Shown: positions 1 to 9,295 of the stretch, piece after piece
How positions within the stretch are numbered: position 1 is the stretch's first letter
How the letters are laid out: each line of letters begins with the position of its first letter
Assembly: GCA_028280305.1 (NCBI GenBank)
Contig: JANQMC010000024.1
Span: 1-64,000 of the forward strand
DNA: 64,000 nt
Source of the DNA: Pelagibius sp.
Lineage (GTDB): Bacteria > Pseudomonadota > Alphaproteobacteria > Kiloniellales > Kiloniellaceae
Direction: 5' to 3'
Program-made: the position numbers and the translations under genes
Notes under the pieces: generated by a model
The model's input: only the letters and a program-made list of their open reading frames with translations
What the model was told of the DNA's origin: nothing
Database searches by the model: none

Positions 1-1
1 C

Positions 2-334
2 CTGGATGAGGACGGCGACGCAACACTGCTGAATTATGACGTCGACGCACAGGTCGGCGGCAAGCTGGCGCAGATCGGGTCTCGTTTGATCAACGGCACT
101 GCCAAAAAAATGGCGGATGACTTCTTTTCCCGCTTTGCCGAGACCGTCGGCGGACCCGCCCCGGAACCGGCAGCCGAACCAGCGGCAGCGGTGGCCGAAC
201 CTGCCGCGGCAGCACAGCCGCCGGCGGCGGAGACCGACGCGGATGCCGATGTGGGTGCCGGCGCGTCTTTGGGGGTCTGGATCACCGGGCTGCTGGTGGT
301 CGTGCTGATTTTGCTTGCGGTTTTTGCGCTCTAG
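2..334 (+). CDS. coxG: CoxG-like SRPBCC protein, C-terminal part (5' end outside window)
   Basis: Only the last ~110 residues are present; the frame is open from base 2 to the stop at 332-334. The first part (motif GGKLAQIGSRLI followed by a KMADDFF stretch) is the end of the CoxG/SRPBCC fold as I know it from CO dehydrogenase subunit G. It is followed by a Pro/Ala-rich linker and a hydrophobic C-terminal helix (GVWITGLLVVVLILLAVFAL), which fits CoxG anchoring the hydroxylase to the cytoplasmic membrane. It lies 186 bp upstream of coxS on the same strand, so it belongs to the cox-type cluster. In the family, CoxG recruits the enzyme to the membrane; that role is inferred here from position and tail anchor. 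Confidence 0.8.
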   Translation: MDEDGDATLLNYDVDAQVGGKLAQIGSRLINGTAKKMADDFFSRFAETVGGPAPEPAAEPAAAVAEPAAAAQPPAAETDADADVGAGASLGVWITGLLVVVLILLAVFAL

Positions 335-520
335 CAAGGCGACAGGCTAGACCAAAGTATCACCTGGGATACCGCCGCAGCCCTTGACCTGAATTGGCTG
401 CGGCAACAGACTTAGAACAGGTTAAGCATACAGGGACCGCGGGCAGCAGGGGCAGCCGCGTGGTCAAGAAAACAAAGATAACCGGACATTCCGTTCGGAG
501 GTCAATGAAGGGAGATCCCC

Positions 521-988
<468 letters not shown>

Positions 989-992
989 GGCA

Positions 993-3359
993 ATGTCAGA
1001 AACAGGAATCGGCGCCAGCGTTCAGCGCAAGGAAGACTTCCGTTTTCTCACCGGCCAGGGCCGCTATACCGACGACATCAACCGTCCGGGACAGTTGCAC
1101 GCCTACTTCGTCCGTTCGCCCCACGCCCACGCCACCATCAACGGCATCAACAAGTCCGCCGCCGAGGCCGCCGAGGGCGTGGTTGCGGTCTTCACCGGGG
1201 CCGACATGGCTGCCGACAACGTCGGCTCCCTGCCCTGCGGCTGGGTCGTCAACGACCGCCACGGCGAGCCGCATAAGGCGCCGCCGCATTTTCCGCTGGC
1301 CCGCGACAAGGCCCGCTATGTGGGCGATCACGTCGCCGTCGTCATCGCTGAGACCTACGACGCCGCGCGCAATGCCGGCGAACTGGTCGAGGTCGACTAC
1401 GGCGAGTTGCCGGCCGTCTCCGGTACCGGAACAGCCCTGGACTCCGGCGCGGCGCTGCTGCACGAGGAGGCGCCGGGCAACCTTTGCTACGACTGGGTTC
1501 TGGGCGACGAGGCAGAGGCCGATGCGGCCTTCGCCAAGGCGCATCACGTGACCAAGGTGGATCTCGTCAACAACCGCCTGATCCCCAATGCCATGGAGCC
1601 CCGCGCAGCGCTCGGCGACTACGACGGAGGCACCGACAGCTTCACGCTCTATTCAACCAGCCAGAACCCGCACCTGCTGAAGCTCATTCTCTGTGCCTTT
1701 GTCTTCGGCCTGAACGAGAACAAGCTTCGGGTCATCGCCCCGGACGTGGGCGGCGGCTTCGGTTCCAAGATCTTCTGTTATGCGGAAGAAACGGTCTGCA
1801 TGTGGGCCTCGAAGAAAGTGAAGGCGCCGGTCAAGTGGACCGCCGACCGCTCCGAGAGCTTCACCTCCGACGCGCATGGACGCGACCACATCACCCATGC
1901 CCAATTGGCCATGGATGAGAACGGCAAGTTCCTGGGCATGAAGGTCGACACCACGGCCAACATGGGCGCCTATCTGTCGAGCTTCTCAACCTCCGTGCCG
2001 ACCTACCTCTATGCGACCTTGCTGGCCGGGCAGTACACGACACCGGTGATCTTCGCCAATGTGAAGGCGGTTTTCAGCAACACCGCGCCGGTGGACGCCT
2101 ACCGCGGCGCCGGACGGCCGGAAGCCACCTATGTTGTCGAGCGCCTGGTCGAAGTCGCGGCCCGGGAAATGGGCATCGATCCAGCGGAAATCCGCCGCCG
2201 CAACTTCATCCAGCCCGACCAGTTCCCCTACCAGACGCCGGTCGCTCTGCAATACGACATCGGCGACTACGACGCTTCGCTGACCAAAGCCCTGGAGATG
2301 ATCGACTACGACGGCTTCGCCGGGCGGAAAGCCGCATCTGAGAGCAATGGAAAGCTTCGAGGCATCGGCTTCTCATCCTACATCGAAGCCTGCGGCATCG
2401 CCCCCTCGGCGGTGGTCGGTTCTCTGGGCGCCGGTGTCGGGCTTTGGGAATCGGCGCAGGTCCGCTTCAACGCCACCGGCTCGGTCTCGGTCTTCACCGG
2501 TTCCCACAGCCACGGTCAGGGGCACGAGACCACCTTCTCGCAACTGGTTGCCGATACCCTCGGCATTCCCATCGAGAACGTGGAGATCGTGCACGGCGAT
2601 ACCGGCTCGATCCCCATGGGCATGGGCACCTACGGCTCGCGGTCTCTGGCGGTCGGCGGTTCGGCGATCTCGCGCGCCTGCGACAAGATCATCGAGAAGT
2701 CGCGCAAGATCGCGGCGCACCTGATGGAGGCCTCGGTCGAGGACGTGGAGTTCGAAAACGGCACCTTCCGGGTGGCCGGCACGGACAAGGAAAAGTCGAT
2801 CGCCGAGGTCGCCTTCACCGCCTATGTGCCGCACAACTATCCGGAAGACGTAGAGCCCGGCCTCGATGAGACGGCCTTCTACGATCCGCTGAACTTCACC
2901 TATCCCGCCGGTGTGCACATCTGCGAGGTGGAGATCGATCCCAGCACGGGCGTTACCGAGATCGTGGATTGGGTTGCCGTCGACGACTTCGGCAAGGTGA
3001 TCAACCCGATGGTGGTCGAAGGTCAGGTCCACGGCGGTATCGCACAAGGCGTCGGCCAGGCCCTGCTCGAAAACTGCGTCTACGATGCCGACAGCGGCCA
3101 GCTTCTGACCGGGTCCTACATGGACTACTGCATGCCCCGGGCCGACGATCTGCCGTCCTTCCGCGTCGGCCTGACCGAGACGGCCTGTACCCACAATCCC
3201 TTGGGCGTCAAAGGTTGCGGTGAAGCGGGCGCTATTGCCGCACCGGCTGCCACCATCAACGCCATCACCAATGCACTCGGCATTCTGTCCATGGACATGC
3301 CCGCCAGCCCCGAGAAGGTCTGGCGGTTGGCCAACGAACAGAAGATGGCCGCGGAATAA
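993..3359 (+). CDS. coxL: Molybdopterin-binding large subunit, form II CO dehydrogenase-like (CoxL)
   Basis: 788-residue catalytic subunit of the xanthine oxidase family. Visible motifs are GGGFGSK at 253-259 (molybdopterin binding), AYRGAGR at 369-375 and GCGEAG with the catalytic base Glu744. AYRGAGR is the form II signature; true aerobic CO dehydrogenases (form I) carry AYXCSFR, whose Cys binds the copper of the Mo-S-Cu site. That Cys is absent here, so CO need not be the substrate; an aldehyde, purine-like or other small compound is equally possible. It sits between the [2Fe-2S] and FAD subunits, and the accessory genes for cofactor sulphuration and cytosine-dinucleotide addition lie a few kb downstream. 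Family assignment is firm, substrate unknown. Confidence 0.92.
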   Translation: MSETGIGASVQRKEDFRFLTGQGRYTDDINRPGQLHAYFVRSPHAHATINGINKSAAEAAEGVVAVFTGADMAADNVGSLPCGWVVNDRHGEPHKAPPHFPLARDKARYVGDHVAVVIAETYDAARNAGELVEVDYGELPAVSGTGTALDSGAALLHEEAPGNLCYDWVLGDEAEADAAFAKAHHVTKVDLVNNRLIPNAMEPRAALGDYDGGTDSFTLYSTSQNPHLLKLILCAFVFGLNENKLRVIAPDVGGGFGSKIFCYAEETVCMWASKKVKAPVKWTADRSESFTSDAHGRDHITHAQLAMDENGKFLGMKVDTTANMGAYLSSFSTSVPTYLYATLLAGQYTTPVIFANVKAVFSNTAPVDAYRGAGRPEATYVVERLVEVAAREMGIDPAEIRRRNFIQPDQFPYQTPVALQYDIGDYDASLTKALEMIDYDGFAGRKAASESNGKLRGIGFSSYIEACGIAPSAVVGSLGAGVGLWESAQVRFNATGSVSVFTGSHSHGQGHETTFSQLVADTLGIPIENVEIVHGDTGSIPMGMGTYGSRSLAVGGSAISRACDKIIEKSRKIAAHLMEASVEDVEFENGTFRVAGTDKEKSIAEVAFTAYVPHNYPEDVEPGLDETAFYDPLNFTYPAGVHICEVEIDPSTGVTEIVDWVAVDDFGKVINPMVVEGQVHGGIAQGVGQALLENCVYDADSGQLLTGSYMDYCMPRADDLPSFRVGLTETACTHNPLGVKGCGEAGAIAAPAATINAITNALGILSMDMPASPEKVWRLANEQKMAAE

Positions 3360-3374
3360 GGGGAGACGCAAAAC

Positions 3375-4169
3375 ATGTACGACTTCAATCATCATCGGCC
3401 GGGTTCGATCGATGCCGCCGCCTCCGCTCTTTCCGGCGCTGACGACGGCAAAATCCTGGCCGGCGGCATGACCCTGATCCCGACCCTCAAACAGCGGCTG
3501 GCCAGTCCCAGCGACCTTGTCGATCTCGGCGCCATCGGCGAGTTGAAAGGCATCTGCGAAGAGGGCGGGGCCGTCGTGGTCGGGGCCATGACGACCCACG
3601 CCGCGGTCGCCAAGGACGCCACGGTGAAGGCCAAGATTCCGGCCCTCGCCCACTTGGCGGAAGGGATCGGTGACGCCCAGGTGCGCAACTGCGGCACCAT
3701 CGGCGGCTCCATCGCCAACAACGACCCGGCGGCGGATTACCCTGCCGCCCTGGTCGGCCTGGGAGCGACGGTCCGCACCAACAAGCGTGAGATCGCCGCC
3801 GACGATTTCTTCACCGGCATGTTCGAAACGGCGCTGGACGACGGCGAAATCATCACCGCCGTTGCCTTTCCCGTTCCTGAGAAGGCTGGCTACGCAAAGT
3901 TCGCCAACCCAGCCTCGCGCTATGCCATCGTCGGTGTGATGGTCGCAACGGGACCGGCGGGAACCCGCGTGGCGGTCACCGGCGCAGGCCCCTGTGTGTT
4001 CCGCCTCAGCGATGCGGAATCGGCATTGGGCAGCGGAATCTCCGCCGACGCCGTGGCCAACGTCAGCGTTGCCGCAGACGGCCTCAACAGCGACCTGCAT
4101 GCGTCTTCTGAGTACCGCGCTAATCTGGTGAACGTCATGCTGCGCCGGGCTGCCGCCGCAGCCGGCTAA
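3375..4169 (+). CDS. coxM: Molybdenum hydroxylase FAD subunit (CoxM-like)
   Basis: 264-residue medium subunit that carries FAD and hands electrons to quinone or another acceptor. The two FAD loops of the family are visible: AGGMTLIP at 29-36 and TIGGSIANN at 108-116. Length and domain order (FAD-binding N-terminal, CO_deh_flav_C C-terminal) are normal. It starts 15 bp after coxL with a GGGGAG ribosome site and is followed by a strong terminator, so coxG-S-L-M is probably one transcript. No break or missing motif seen. Confidence 0.92.
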   Translation: MYDFNHHRPGSIDAAASALSGADDGKILAGGMTLIPTLKQRLASPSDLVDLGAIGELKGICEEGGAVVVGAMTTHAAVAKDATVKAKIPALAHLAEGIGDAQVRNCGTIGGSIANNDPAADYPAALVGLGATVRTNKREIAADDFFTGMFETALDDGEIITAVAFPVPEKAGYAKFANPASRYAIVGVMVATGPAGTRVAVTGAGPCVFRLSDAESALGSGISADAVANVSVAADGLNSDLHASSEYRANLVNVMLRRAAAAAG

Positions 4170-4191
4170 CCGCAGGTCCTCCGGGTTTGTC

Positions 4192-4225
4192 AGGGCCGGT
4201 CCTTATGGGGCCGGCCCTTTCTTTT
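4192..4225 (+). terminator. Rho-independent terminator after coxM
   Basis: Stem AGGGCCGG(T)CC / GG(G)CCGGCCCT around a short TTAT-type loop, directly followed by TTTCTTTT. It lies 23 bp after the coxM stop and separates the cox genes from the ydbH-like gene. Confidence 0.8.
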
Positions 4226-4259
4226 CCGTTTCCTCAGACTACCCTCTCTGGGCTAGCTT

Positions 4260-7200
4260 GTGCCCATGAATGGCCCCCAAACCGCCCCTGAAACCCGCCC
4301 CAAACGGCGTTTTTGGCGGTGGCTTGGCTATGCGGCGGGCATCCTGCTCTTGTTGTTTGTCTGCATTCTGATCTTTCGTCAGGAGATCGCCGCCGCCGCA
4401 GCCCGCTTCTATCTGAAAGACCAGGGGATCGCTGTCGAATCCCTGGCCGTCAGCAGGCTGGACACCAGAAGTCTGGTCTTCGAGAGAGTACAACTCGGCA
4501 CCGCGAACGAACTCTTCGCAAGCCGCATCGAGGTTGCCTTCAACGCCGGGGCTCTTTCCGTTAATCCGGAGCGGATCACGATTGCCGGCCTCCGGCTTCG
4601 GTTGGACCTGACCGGCGAAGGCCCCATGCTTGGCAGCCTGCAGCCAATCGTCGATGCACAGGAAACAGCGGCCTCAGGCGACACCCCCGGCACAACGGCG
4701 ATGGATGGGTCACTGGATAGCCTGCCGGCTCTGCACCTGAGCGATGCCCAGGTGATCGCCGAGACCGGAGCCGGCCCTATGGCGGTCGACGTTGACGGAA
4801 CGCTTGAGCCACACACCGGCGGCGATCTCGTCGGACAGCTCTCCGCCCGCGCCGCGGCCGAACAGGGCCGTCTCTCCGCTACCGCCGAGACCCGGCTCTC
4901 CGCCGACGGGTCCCTGGTGGTAAGAGCGCAGATCGACCAAGGTCAAATCGACTGGCAGAGCATCGCCGTCGGTGCTCTCACCGGCTCAATCGACCTGACC
5001 GCCGACGCAGAAGGCGCTCCGGATATCGCCGTCGATCTGAAGCTGCGGGATCTGAACTACCGGCCTGCCGATGCGGCTGCCCTCAACCTGACCGACGGCC
5101 GGGTGTTGGTCAGCGGCGAGCTTTCCGGTTTTACCCTTGAGGCCAGTCTCACGGGGCCGGGGGAGAGTCTGCTTCTCGACACCAAAGGGGCCGTTCGTTC
5201 GGAGGCCGGCGAGATGGGCCTCACCCTGGCGACCGCGGCGGAGCTGCAGACCAGCGGCGGCCTCGCCGCCTACCTGCCGCTTGCGGAAGAAGCACTCGCT
5301 GAGGGAAAGGCCATGCTTGTGGCGGAGCTGTCCGCCAGCCTGCCGCCGGGAAGCCCGCGCCCCGAGCGATGGCAAGACCTCAAAGCCCTGCCGCAGATTG
5401 CAGCCGCTGACGTGGTCGGCGAGGTAATCCTCGCCGAGGTCGCGCTGAAGGAGGGAAGCAGCGGCATATCCGCCCACCTGCCGGTAACGGCAAAGCTGCA
5501 GGAGAATGCGCTGGAGATCACACTGAGCGACGACAGCGCACTGCAGATCGGCACGCCCTCCGAACGCAATCTGAGGGACCTCGGCATCCCCAACGATGTC
5601 CTGCCTCTGTTGACATCGGGCCTTTCGGTTTCCGTTGCCGCGCAGGGCAGCCAGCCGTTTCGCTTGAACCTGCAACCGGCCTGGCCGCCTCGAAAAGCGG
5701 AAATAACCGCCACAACCGGCTTCACCAGTGAACAAGGCGTTTCCGCTTCCCTGGCGCTCGAAGGATCGGCGCTCATGGATCAGAACGGCGCCCTTGCCGA
5801 AATGGACGGCAGCCTGGCGGTCGAGGCGACACTGGAACGCTTTCGCTTGGGGGACCGTGAAGCGCGCGGGGTTTCAGCCAATCTTCCCCTGACCGTGGCA
5901 CTGGATGCAAAGGGCATCTCCCTGGCGCTTGCGGAACCGGGGAGCCTTCGTCTTCGCCAACTGAGCGGCGACCTTCCCCTGCGCCTGAACGAACCGGTTC
6001 GTCTGGCAATCGACCGGGCCACCCTGGCGCCGGAGGAAGGGACCGCCCGCTACCGCTACCGTCTGGGCAGTCGGACGGCATCGGTAAAGGCCCGGGTGGA
6101 ACCGGCGGCAGGCGAAGCGCTCGACGTCGAGCTCGGCCGCACCGCCGTCACCTTCGGCGGTACCTTCGACCCGGTGGAAGGCCACGCCGCAGAGATAGCG
6201 GCAGAGATTTCGGACACTGCGATCCCGGCTTATGGGTTCGGTATCGAGAGACTTACCGCCAACACCTGGCTGGACCGGGATCTCAGACCGGTGGAGAGTC
6301 GTTTTGCGGCTCAACCGGTCACACTCGATGCCAAGCCCGCCCGTCTTGCCCCCCTGACTATCGAAGGAAAGCTGCGCCGCCGCGGGGGCGGCTACGATAT
6401 CGATGCCGCCGCCCGCCTGATCGACGGTGACCTGAAGGTCGCCGAAGTCGATCTGCGCTATAACGACGCGGGAACCGCAAAGGCAAAGCTTCGCGTCGAT
6501 CCGGTGCAGTTTGCGCCGGGCGGTCTGCAACCGGCCGATATCGCGCCCGCCCTGGCAGTCCTGGCCGATGTCGCGGGCGATGTCACGGCCGAGGCGGCTC
6601 TTTCCTGGCCGCGCAATGCGGCGGCCGAGAGCGGGACCCTTGGCCTGCGCAACCTTTCCTTCGGCATCGAGGGTGTCAGGTTCCAGAACCTCTCCCTGGA
6701 TCTTGCCCTGACGAGTCTTCTGCCGCTCAGCAGCGCCAAGAATCAGCGGCTGACCATCGGGCGGATCGATGCCGGCGCCCCGGTCGAGGACATCGACCTG
6801 CGCTTTAACCTGGATCAGGAACCCCAACCGCATCTGGAGATGATCGGGGGCGGATTTGACCTGGGCGGCGCCGACTGGCAAGTGGAACCGACGACGCTGG
6901 ACCCGGCGGCGGCACGAAACAGCGTCGCCTTGGCAACCAATAACCTGGATCTTGCGACCTTCTTCAGGCTGATCGAGATCGAAGGGCTTTCCGGCAGCGG
7001 CGTGCTTGCCGGACGCATCCCGGTCGCCTTCGAAGACCAAAGTATCGTCATCGAAGACGGTGTTCTTGCCGCTCAAGGTCCGGGGGTTCTCTCCATTCGC
7101 TCACAGGCGTTGGCCTCCGCCCTGGCCGGCGGCGGTAAAACAGTCGAGCTGGCCATCAAGGCACTGGAGGATTTCCGTTACGAAAGTCTTTCGGTGAAGC

Positions 7201-7394
7201 TCAACAAGACAGCGGGCAACGAGGCACAGGTACTGCTGTCGATCCTGGGCAGCAATCCCACGGTGCTGGACGGGCAACCCTTCCAGTTCAACATCAACCT
7301 TGAGAGTAACCTGACCAGCGTGCTGGAGGCGCTGCGCCAGGGATACTCCCTGTCGGATGAGACGCTGCGCCGGGCCTGGCGCTTGAGTGACTGA
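4260..7394 (+). CDS. ydbH: YdbH-like AsmA-family intermembrane lipid transport protein
   Basis: 1044 residues with one N-terminal membrane anchor (about residues 21-39, preceded by the basic KRRFWRW) and a long periplasmic body of beta-rich repeats ending in a C-terminal region with QGPGVLSIRS, the YdbH/dicarboxylate-transport (PF11739-type) signature as I recognise it. E. coli YdbH, with TamB and YhdP, is an AsmA-like bridge that moves phospholipids from the inner to the outer membrane. Identification is strengthened by the two following genes, which match YnbE and YdbL, exactly the E. coli order. It is longer than E. coli YdbH (about 880 residues). The start could also be the ATG two codons later. 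Role by homology and synteny. Confidence 0.85.
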   Translation: MPMNGPQTAPETRPKRRFWRWLGYAAGILLLLFVCILIFRQEIAAAAARFYLKDQGIAVESLAVSRLDTRSLVFERVQLGTANELFASRIEVAFNAGALSVNPERITIAGLRLRLDLTGEGPMLGSLQPIVDAQETAASGDTPGTTAMDGSLDSLPALHLSDAQVIAETGAGPMAVDVDGTLEPHTGGDLVGQLSARAAAEQGRLSATAETRLSADGSLVVRAQIDQGQIDWQSIAVGALTGSIDLTADAEGAPDIAVDLKLRDLNYRPADAAALNLTDGRVLVSGELSGFTLEASLTGPGESLLLDTKGAVRSEAGEMGLTLATAAELQTSGGLAAYLPLAEEALAEGKAMLVAELSASLPPGSPRPERWQDLKALPQIAAADVVGEVILAEVALKEGSSGISAHLPVTAKLQENALEITLSDDSALQIGTPSERNLRDLGIPNDVLPLLTSGLSVSVAAQGSQPFRLNLQPAWPPRKAEITATTGFTSEQGVSASLALEGSALMDQNGALAEMDGSLAVEATLERFRLGDREARGVSANLPLTVALDAKGISLALAEPGSLRLRQLSGDLPLRLNEPVRLAIDRATLAPEEGTARYRYRLGSRTASVKARVEPAAGEALDVELGRTAVTFGGTFDPVEGHAAEIAAEISDTAIPAYGFGIERLTANTWLDRDLRPVESRFAAQPVTLDAKPARLAPLTIEGKLRRRGGGYDIDAAARLIDGDLKVAEVDLRYNDAGTAKAKLRVDPVQFAPGGLQPADIAPALAVLADVAGDVTAEAALSWPRNAAAESGTLGLRNLSFGIEGVRFQNLSLDLALTSLLPLSSAKNQRLTIGRIDAGAPVEDIDLRFNLDQEPQPHLEMIGGGFDLGGADWQVEPTTLDPAAARNSVALATNNLDLATFFRLIEIEGLSGSGVLAGRIPVAFEDQSIVIEDGVLAAQGPGVLSIRSQALASALAGGGKTVELAIKALEDFRYESLSVKLNKTAGNEAQVLLSILGSNPTVLDGQPFQFNINLESNLTSVLEALRQGYSLSDETLRRAWRLSD

Positions 7395-7544
7395 CCGTTG
7401 CTTTCCGCCGCCGGCCGCTACCGCCGGGGATGCTTTCATCTGATCCCGCGTAGTATCAAGGGCCAATGGATAGGCCCGCTGGAGGCTGATATATTGTGTT
7501 GTCGCTTTCCGTCCGAGAGCGATTTTTTGAGGGGAGATACGGAT

Positions 7545-7748
7545 TTGTACGTCGTTCCCGGCCGTGAAGCGGTCCTTGTCGGAACTTTGATTTGCCTCGC
7601 ACTTTCGGCCTGTACGCCGACCGTGCAGGTGGAAGCGCCGAAAGAACCCATCACGATAAACCTGAATGTGAAATTAGATGCCGAAGTCCGCGTAAAACTT
7701 GAAGAACAAGCCGATAAGGATATCGAAAGCAACCCGGATATCTTTTAG
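7545..7748 (+). CDS. ynbE: YnbE-like lipoprotein
   Basis: 67-residue outer-membrane lipoprotein. I chose a TTG start at 7545 because a GGGGAG ribosome site lies 7 bp upstream, whereas the upstream in-frame ATG lacks one and would give an unlikely N-terminus. This gives a short signal peptide with lipobox LSAC, then CTPTVQVEAPKEPITINLNV, very close to E. coli YnbE (CTPRIEVAAPKEPITINMNV as I recall it). YnbE is the outer-membrane partner of YdbH. It lies between ydbH and ydbL. Confidence 0.85.
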   Translation: MYVVPGREAVLVGTLICLALSACTPTVQVEAPKEPITINLNVKLDAEVRVKLEEQADKDIESNPDIF

Positions 7749-7821
7749 CAGAAGCAGGGCGGGCACCCGCCCGCCGGCTTGCGGCAAAATGGAGACGGAT
7801 ATTATTCCAAAGGAAGATGGT

Positions 7822-8160
7822 ATGACGCGGTTCTGGTCCTCACTGACACCCATTCTGGCGGCGGCCCTGGTCGCCCTGGCGATGCTGGCAACCCCGGCCG
7901 CAGCGCAGTCGCTGGACGATCTGCGCGCCAGCGGACAGGTGGGTGAGAAATTCAACGGCCTGGCGGTCGCCCGCGACTCCGGCGTCGCTGACTTCGTTGA
8001 GAAGGTCAACGAGAAGCGGTTGGCGATCTATGTCGAGCAGGCTAACAAGCAGGGCGTCCCAACCACCCAGGTGGGGATGGTTTATGCTCAGGAAATTCTG
8101 GAACAGGTACCCGCCGGGACCTGGTTTCTGACCAAGGACGGCGAGTGGCTGCAGAAATAG
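7822..8160 (+). CDS. ydbL: YdbL family (DUF1318) periplasmic protein
   Basis: 112 residues with a cleavable signal peptide (hydrophobic segment ending in ATPAAAQS) and a DUF1318 body with SLDDLRASGQVGEKFNG, the YdbL signature, and the usual C-terminal W-x-K-D-G-x-W. The ATG at 7822 is preferred over an upstream in-frame ATG at 7699, which lies inside ynbE and would put 41 residues before the signal peptide; AAGGAAG lies just before 7822. In E. coli YdbL assists the YdbH-YnbE bridge, reportedly by keeping YnbE from multimerising. Last gene of the set. Confidence 0.85.
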   Translation: MTRFWSSLTPILAAALVALAMLATPAAAQSLDDLRASGQVGEKFNGLAVARDSGVADFVEKVNEKRLAIYVEQANKQGVPTTQVGMVYAQEILEQVPAGTWFLTKDGEWLQK

Positions 8161-8222
8161 CGGCATTGGGCATCTTCTCCCGCACCCGACAACACCAACA
8201 TGACAAAGTGAGAGCCTGACCG

Positions 8223-9161
8223 ATGGGCGACAAAAGCCCCCTACCCGCCTCCGTGGACGAAACCCTGGCCCTGTTGTCAGGCGGCAACTACGTGGGCGAG
8301 CGTAGCCTGGCCACCGTTCTGTTCCTCGCCTTGAAGCTTGGGCGCCCGCTGTTCCTGGAGGGCGAAGCCGGGGTCGGCAAAACCGAGATCGCCAAGGTGC
8401 TGGCCGAGACCCTGGGCCGCCGTCTCGTGCGGCTGCAATGCTACGAAGGGCTTGATGTTGCCGCCGCCGTCTACGAATGGAATTATCCGCGCCAGATGGT
8501 CGAGATCCGTGTCGCAGAGGCCGCCGGTGCCGCCACGGCCAGTGACCGGGCCAGCCTGACCAACGACATTTTCGACGAGCGGTTCCTCATCGAACGCCCC
8601 CTGCTTCAGGCCCTTCGGCCGGATGACCGGGGCGCACCGGTCCTGCTGATCGACGAACTCGACCGCACCGACGAGCCCTTCGAGGCCTTCCTGCTGGAGG
8701 TCCTTTCGGACTATCAGATCACCATTCCCGAACTGGGCAGCATCGCCGCCGCCGCGCCGCCGATCGTTATCGTCACCTCCAACCGCACGCGGGAGATCCA
8801 CGACGCCCTGAAGCGGCGCTGCCTCTATCACTGGATCGACTATCCGACCGCCGAGCGTGAGTTGGAGATCCTGACCGTAAAAGCCCCGGCGGCACCGGCA
8901 AAGCTGTCGCAGGAGATCGTCTCCTTCGTTCAGGCTCTGCGCAAGGAGGACCTCTTCAAGCTGCCCGGCATCGCCGAGACACTGGACTGGGCCGAAGCCC
9001 TGACCCAGCTCGACAAGGTCGCCCTCGACCCCCAAGCCATCGACGACACCCTGGGCGTGCTGCTGAAGTATCAGGACGACATCGCCAAGATCCAGGGCAG
9101 CGAGGCGGCACGTCTGCTGAGCGATGTGAAGTCGGAGCTGACAGGCGTGGCCATCGCCTGA
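8223..9161 (+). CDS. coxD: MoxR-family AAA+ ATPase, CoxD-like
   Basis: 312 residues. Walker A GEAGVGKT at 47-54, Walker B VLLIDELD at 140-147, and the sensor segment IVTSNRTREI follow the MoxR/CoxD pattern. In O. carboxidovorans CoxD is a membrane-associated chaperone needed to mature the Mo-S-Cu site together with the VWA protein CoxE. A CoxE-like gene is present at 13.7 kb, but four unrelated genes separate the two. The start follows a GTGAGAG-type ribosome site. Role inferred by family and by the cox genes nearby; MoxR proteins also serve other targets. Confidence 0.85.
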   Translation: MGDKSPLPASVDETLALLSGGNYVGERSLATVLFLALKLGRPLFLEGEAGVGKTEIAKVLAETLGRRLVRLQCYEGLDVAAAVYEWNYPRQMVEIRVAEAAGAATASDRASLTNDIFDERFLIERPLLQALRPDDRGAPVLLIDELDRTDEPFEAFLLEVLSDYQITIPELGSIAAAAPPIVIVTSNRTREIHDALKRRCLYHWIDYPTAERELEILTVKAPAAPAKLSQEIVSFVQALRKEDLFKLPGIAETLDWAEALTQLDKVALDPQAIDDTLGVLLKYQDDIAKIQGSEAARLLSDVKSELTGVAIA

Positions 9162-9295
9162 CTTCGGATCGGCCAGGCGGGCGGGTTTTCGCGGATTCCG
9201 TCACGATCGGCCCTCAAGTCACCGGAATCACACAGCCCATTAGGCATTTTCTCCCCATATCCTGGCGGTCCTGAACAGCTTTCAGATGATCGACC

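Noticed and set aside
2373-4100. 575-codon open frame antisense to coxL and coxM
   Set aside because: High-GC shadow of strong coding genes; translation is Asp/His/Gly/Arg-rich with no recognisable domain or ribosome site.
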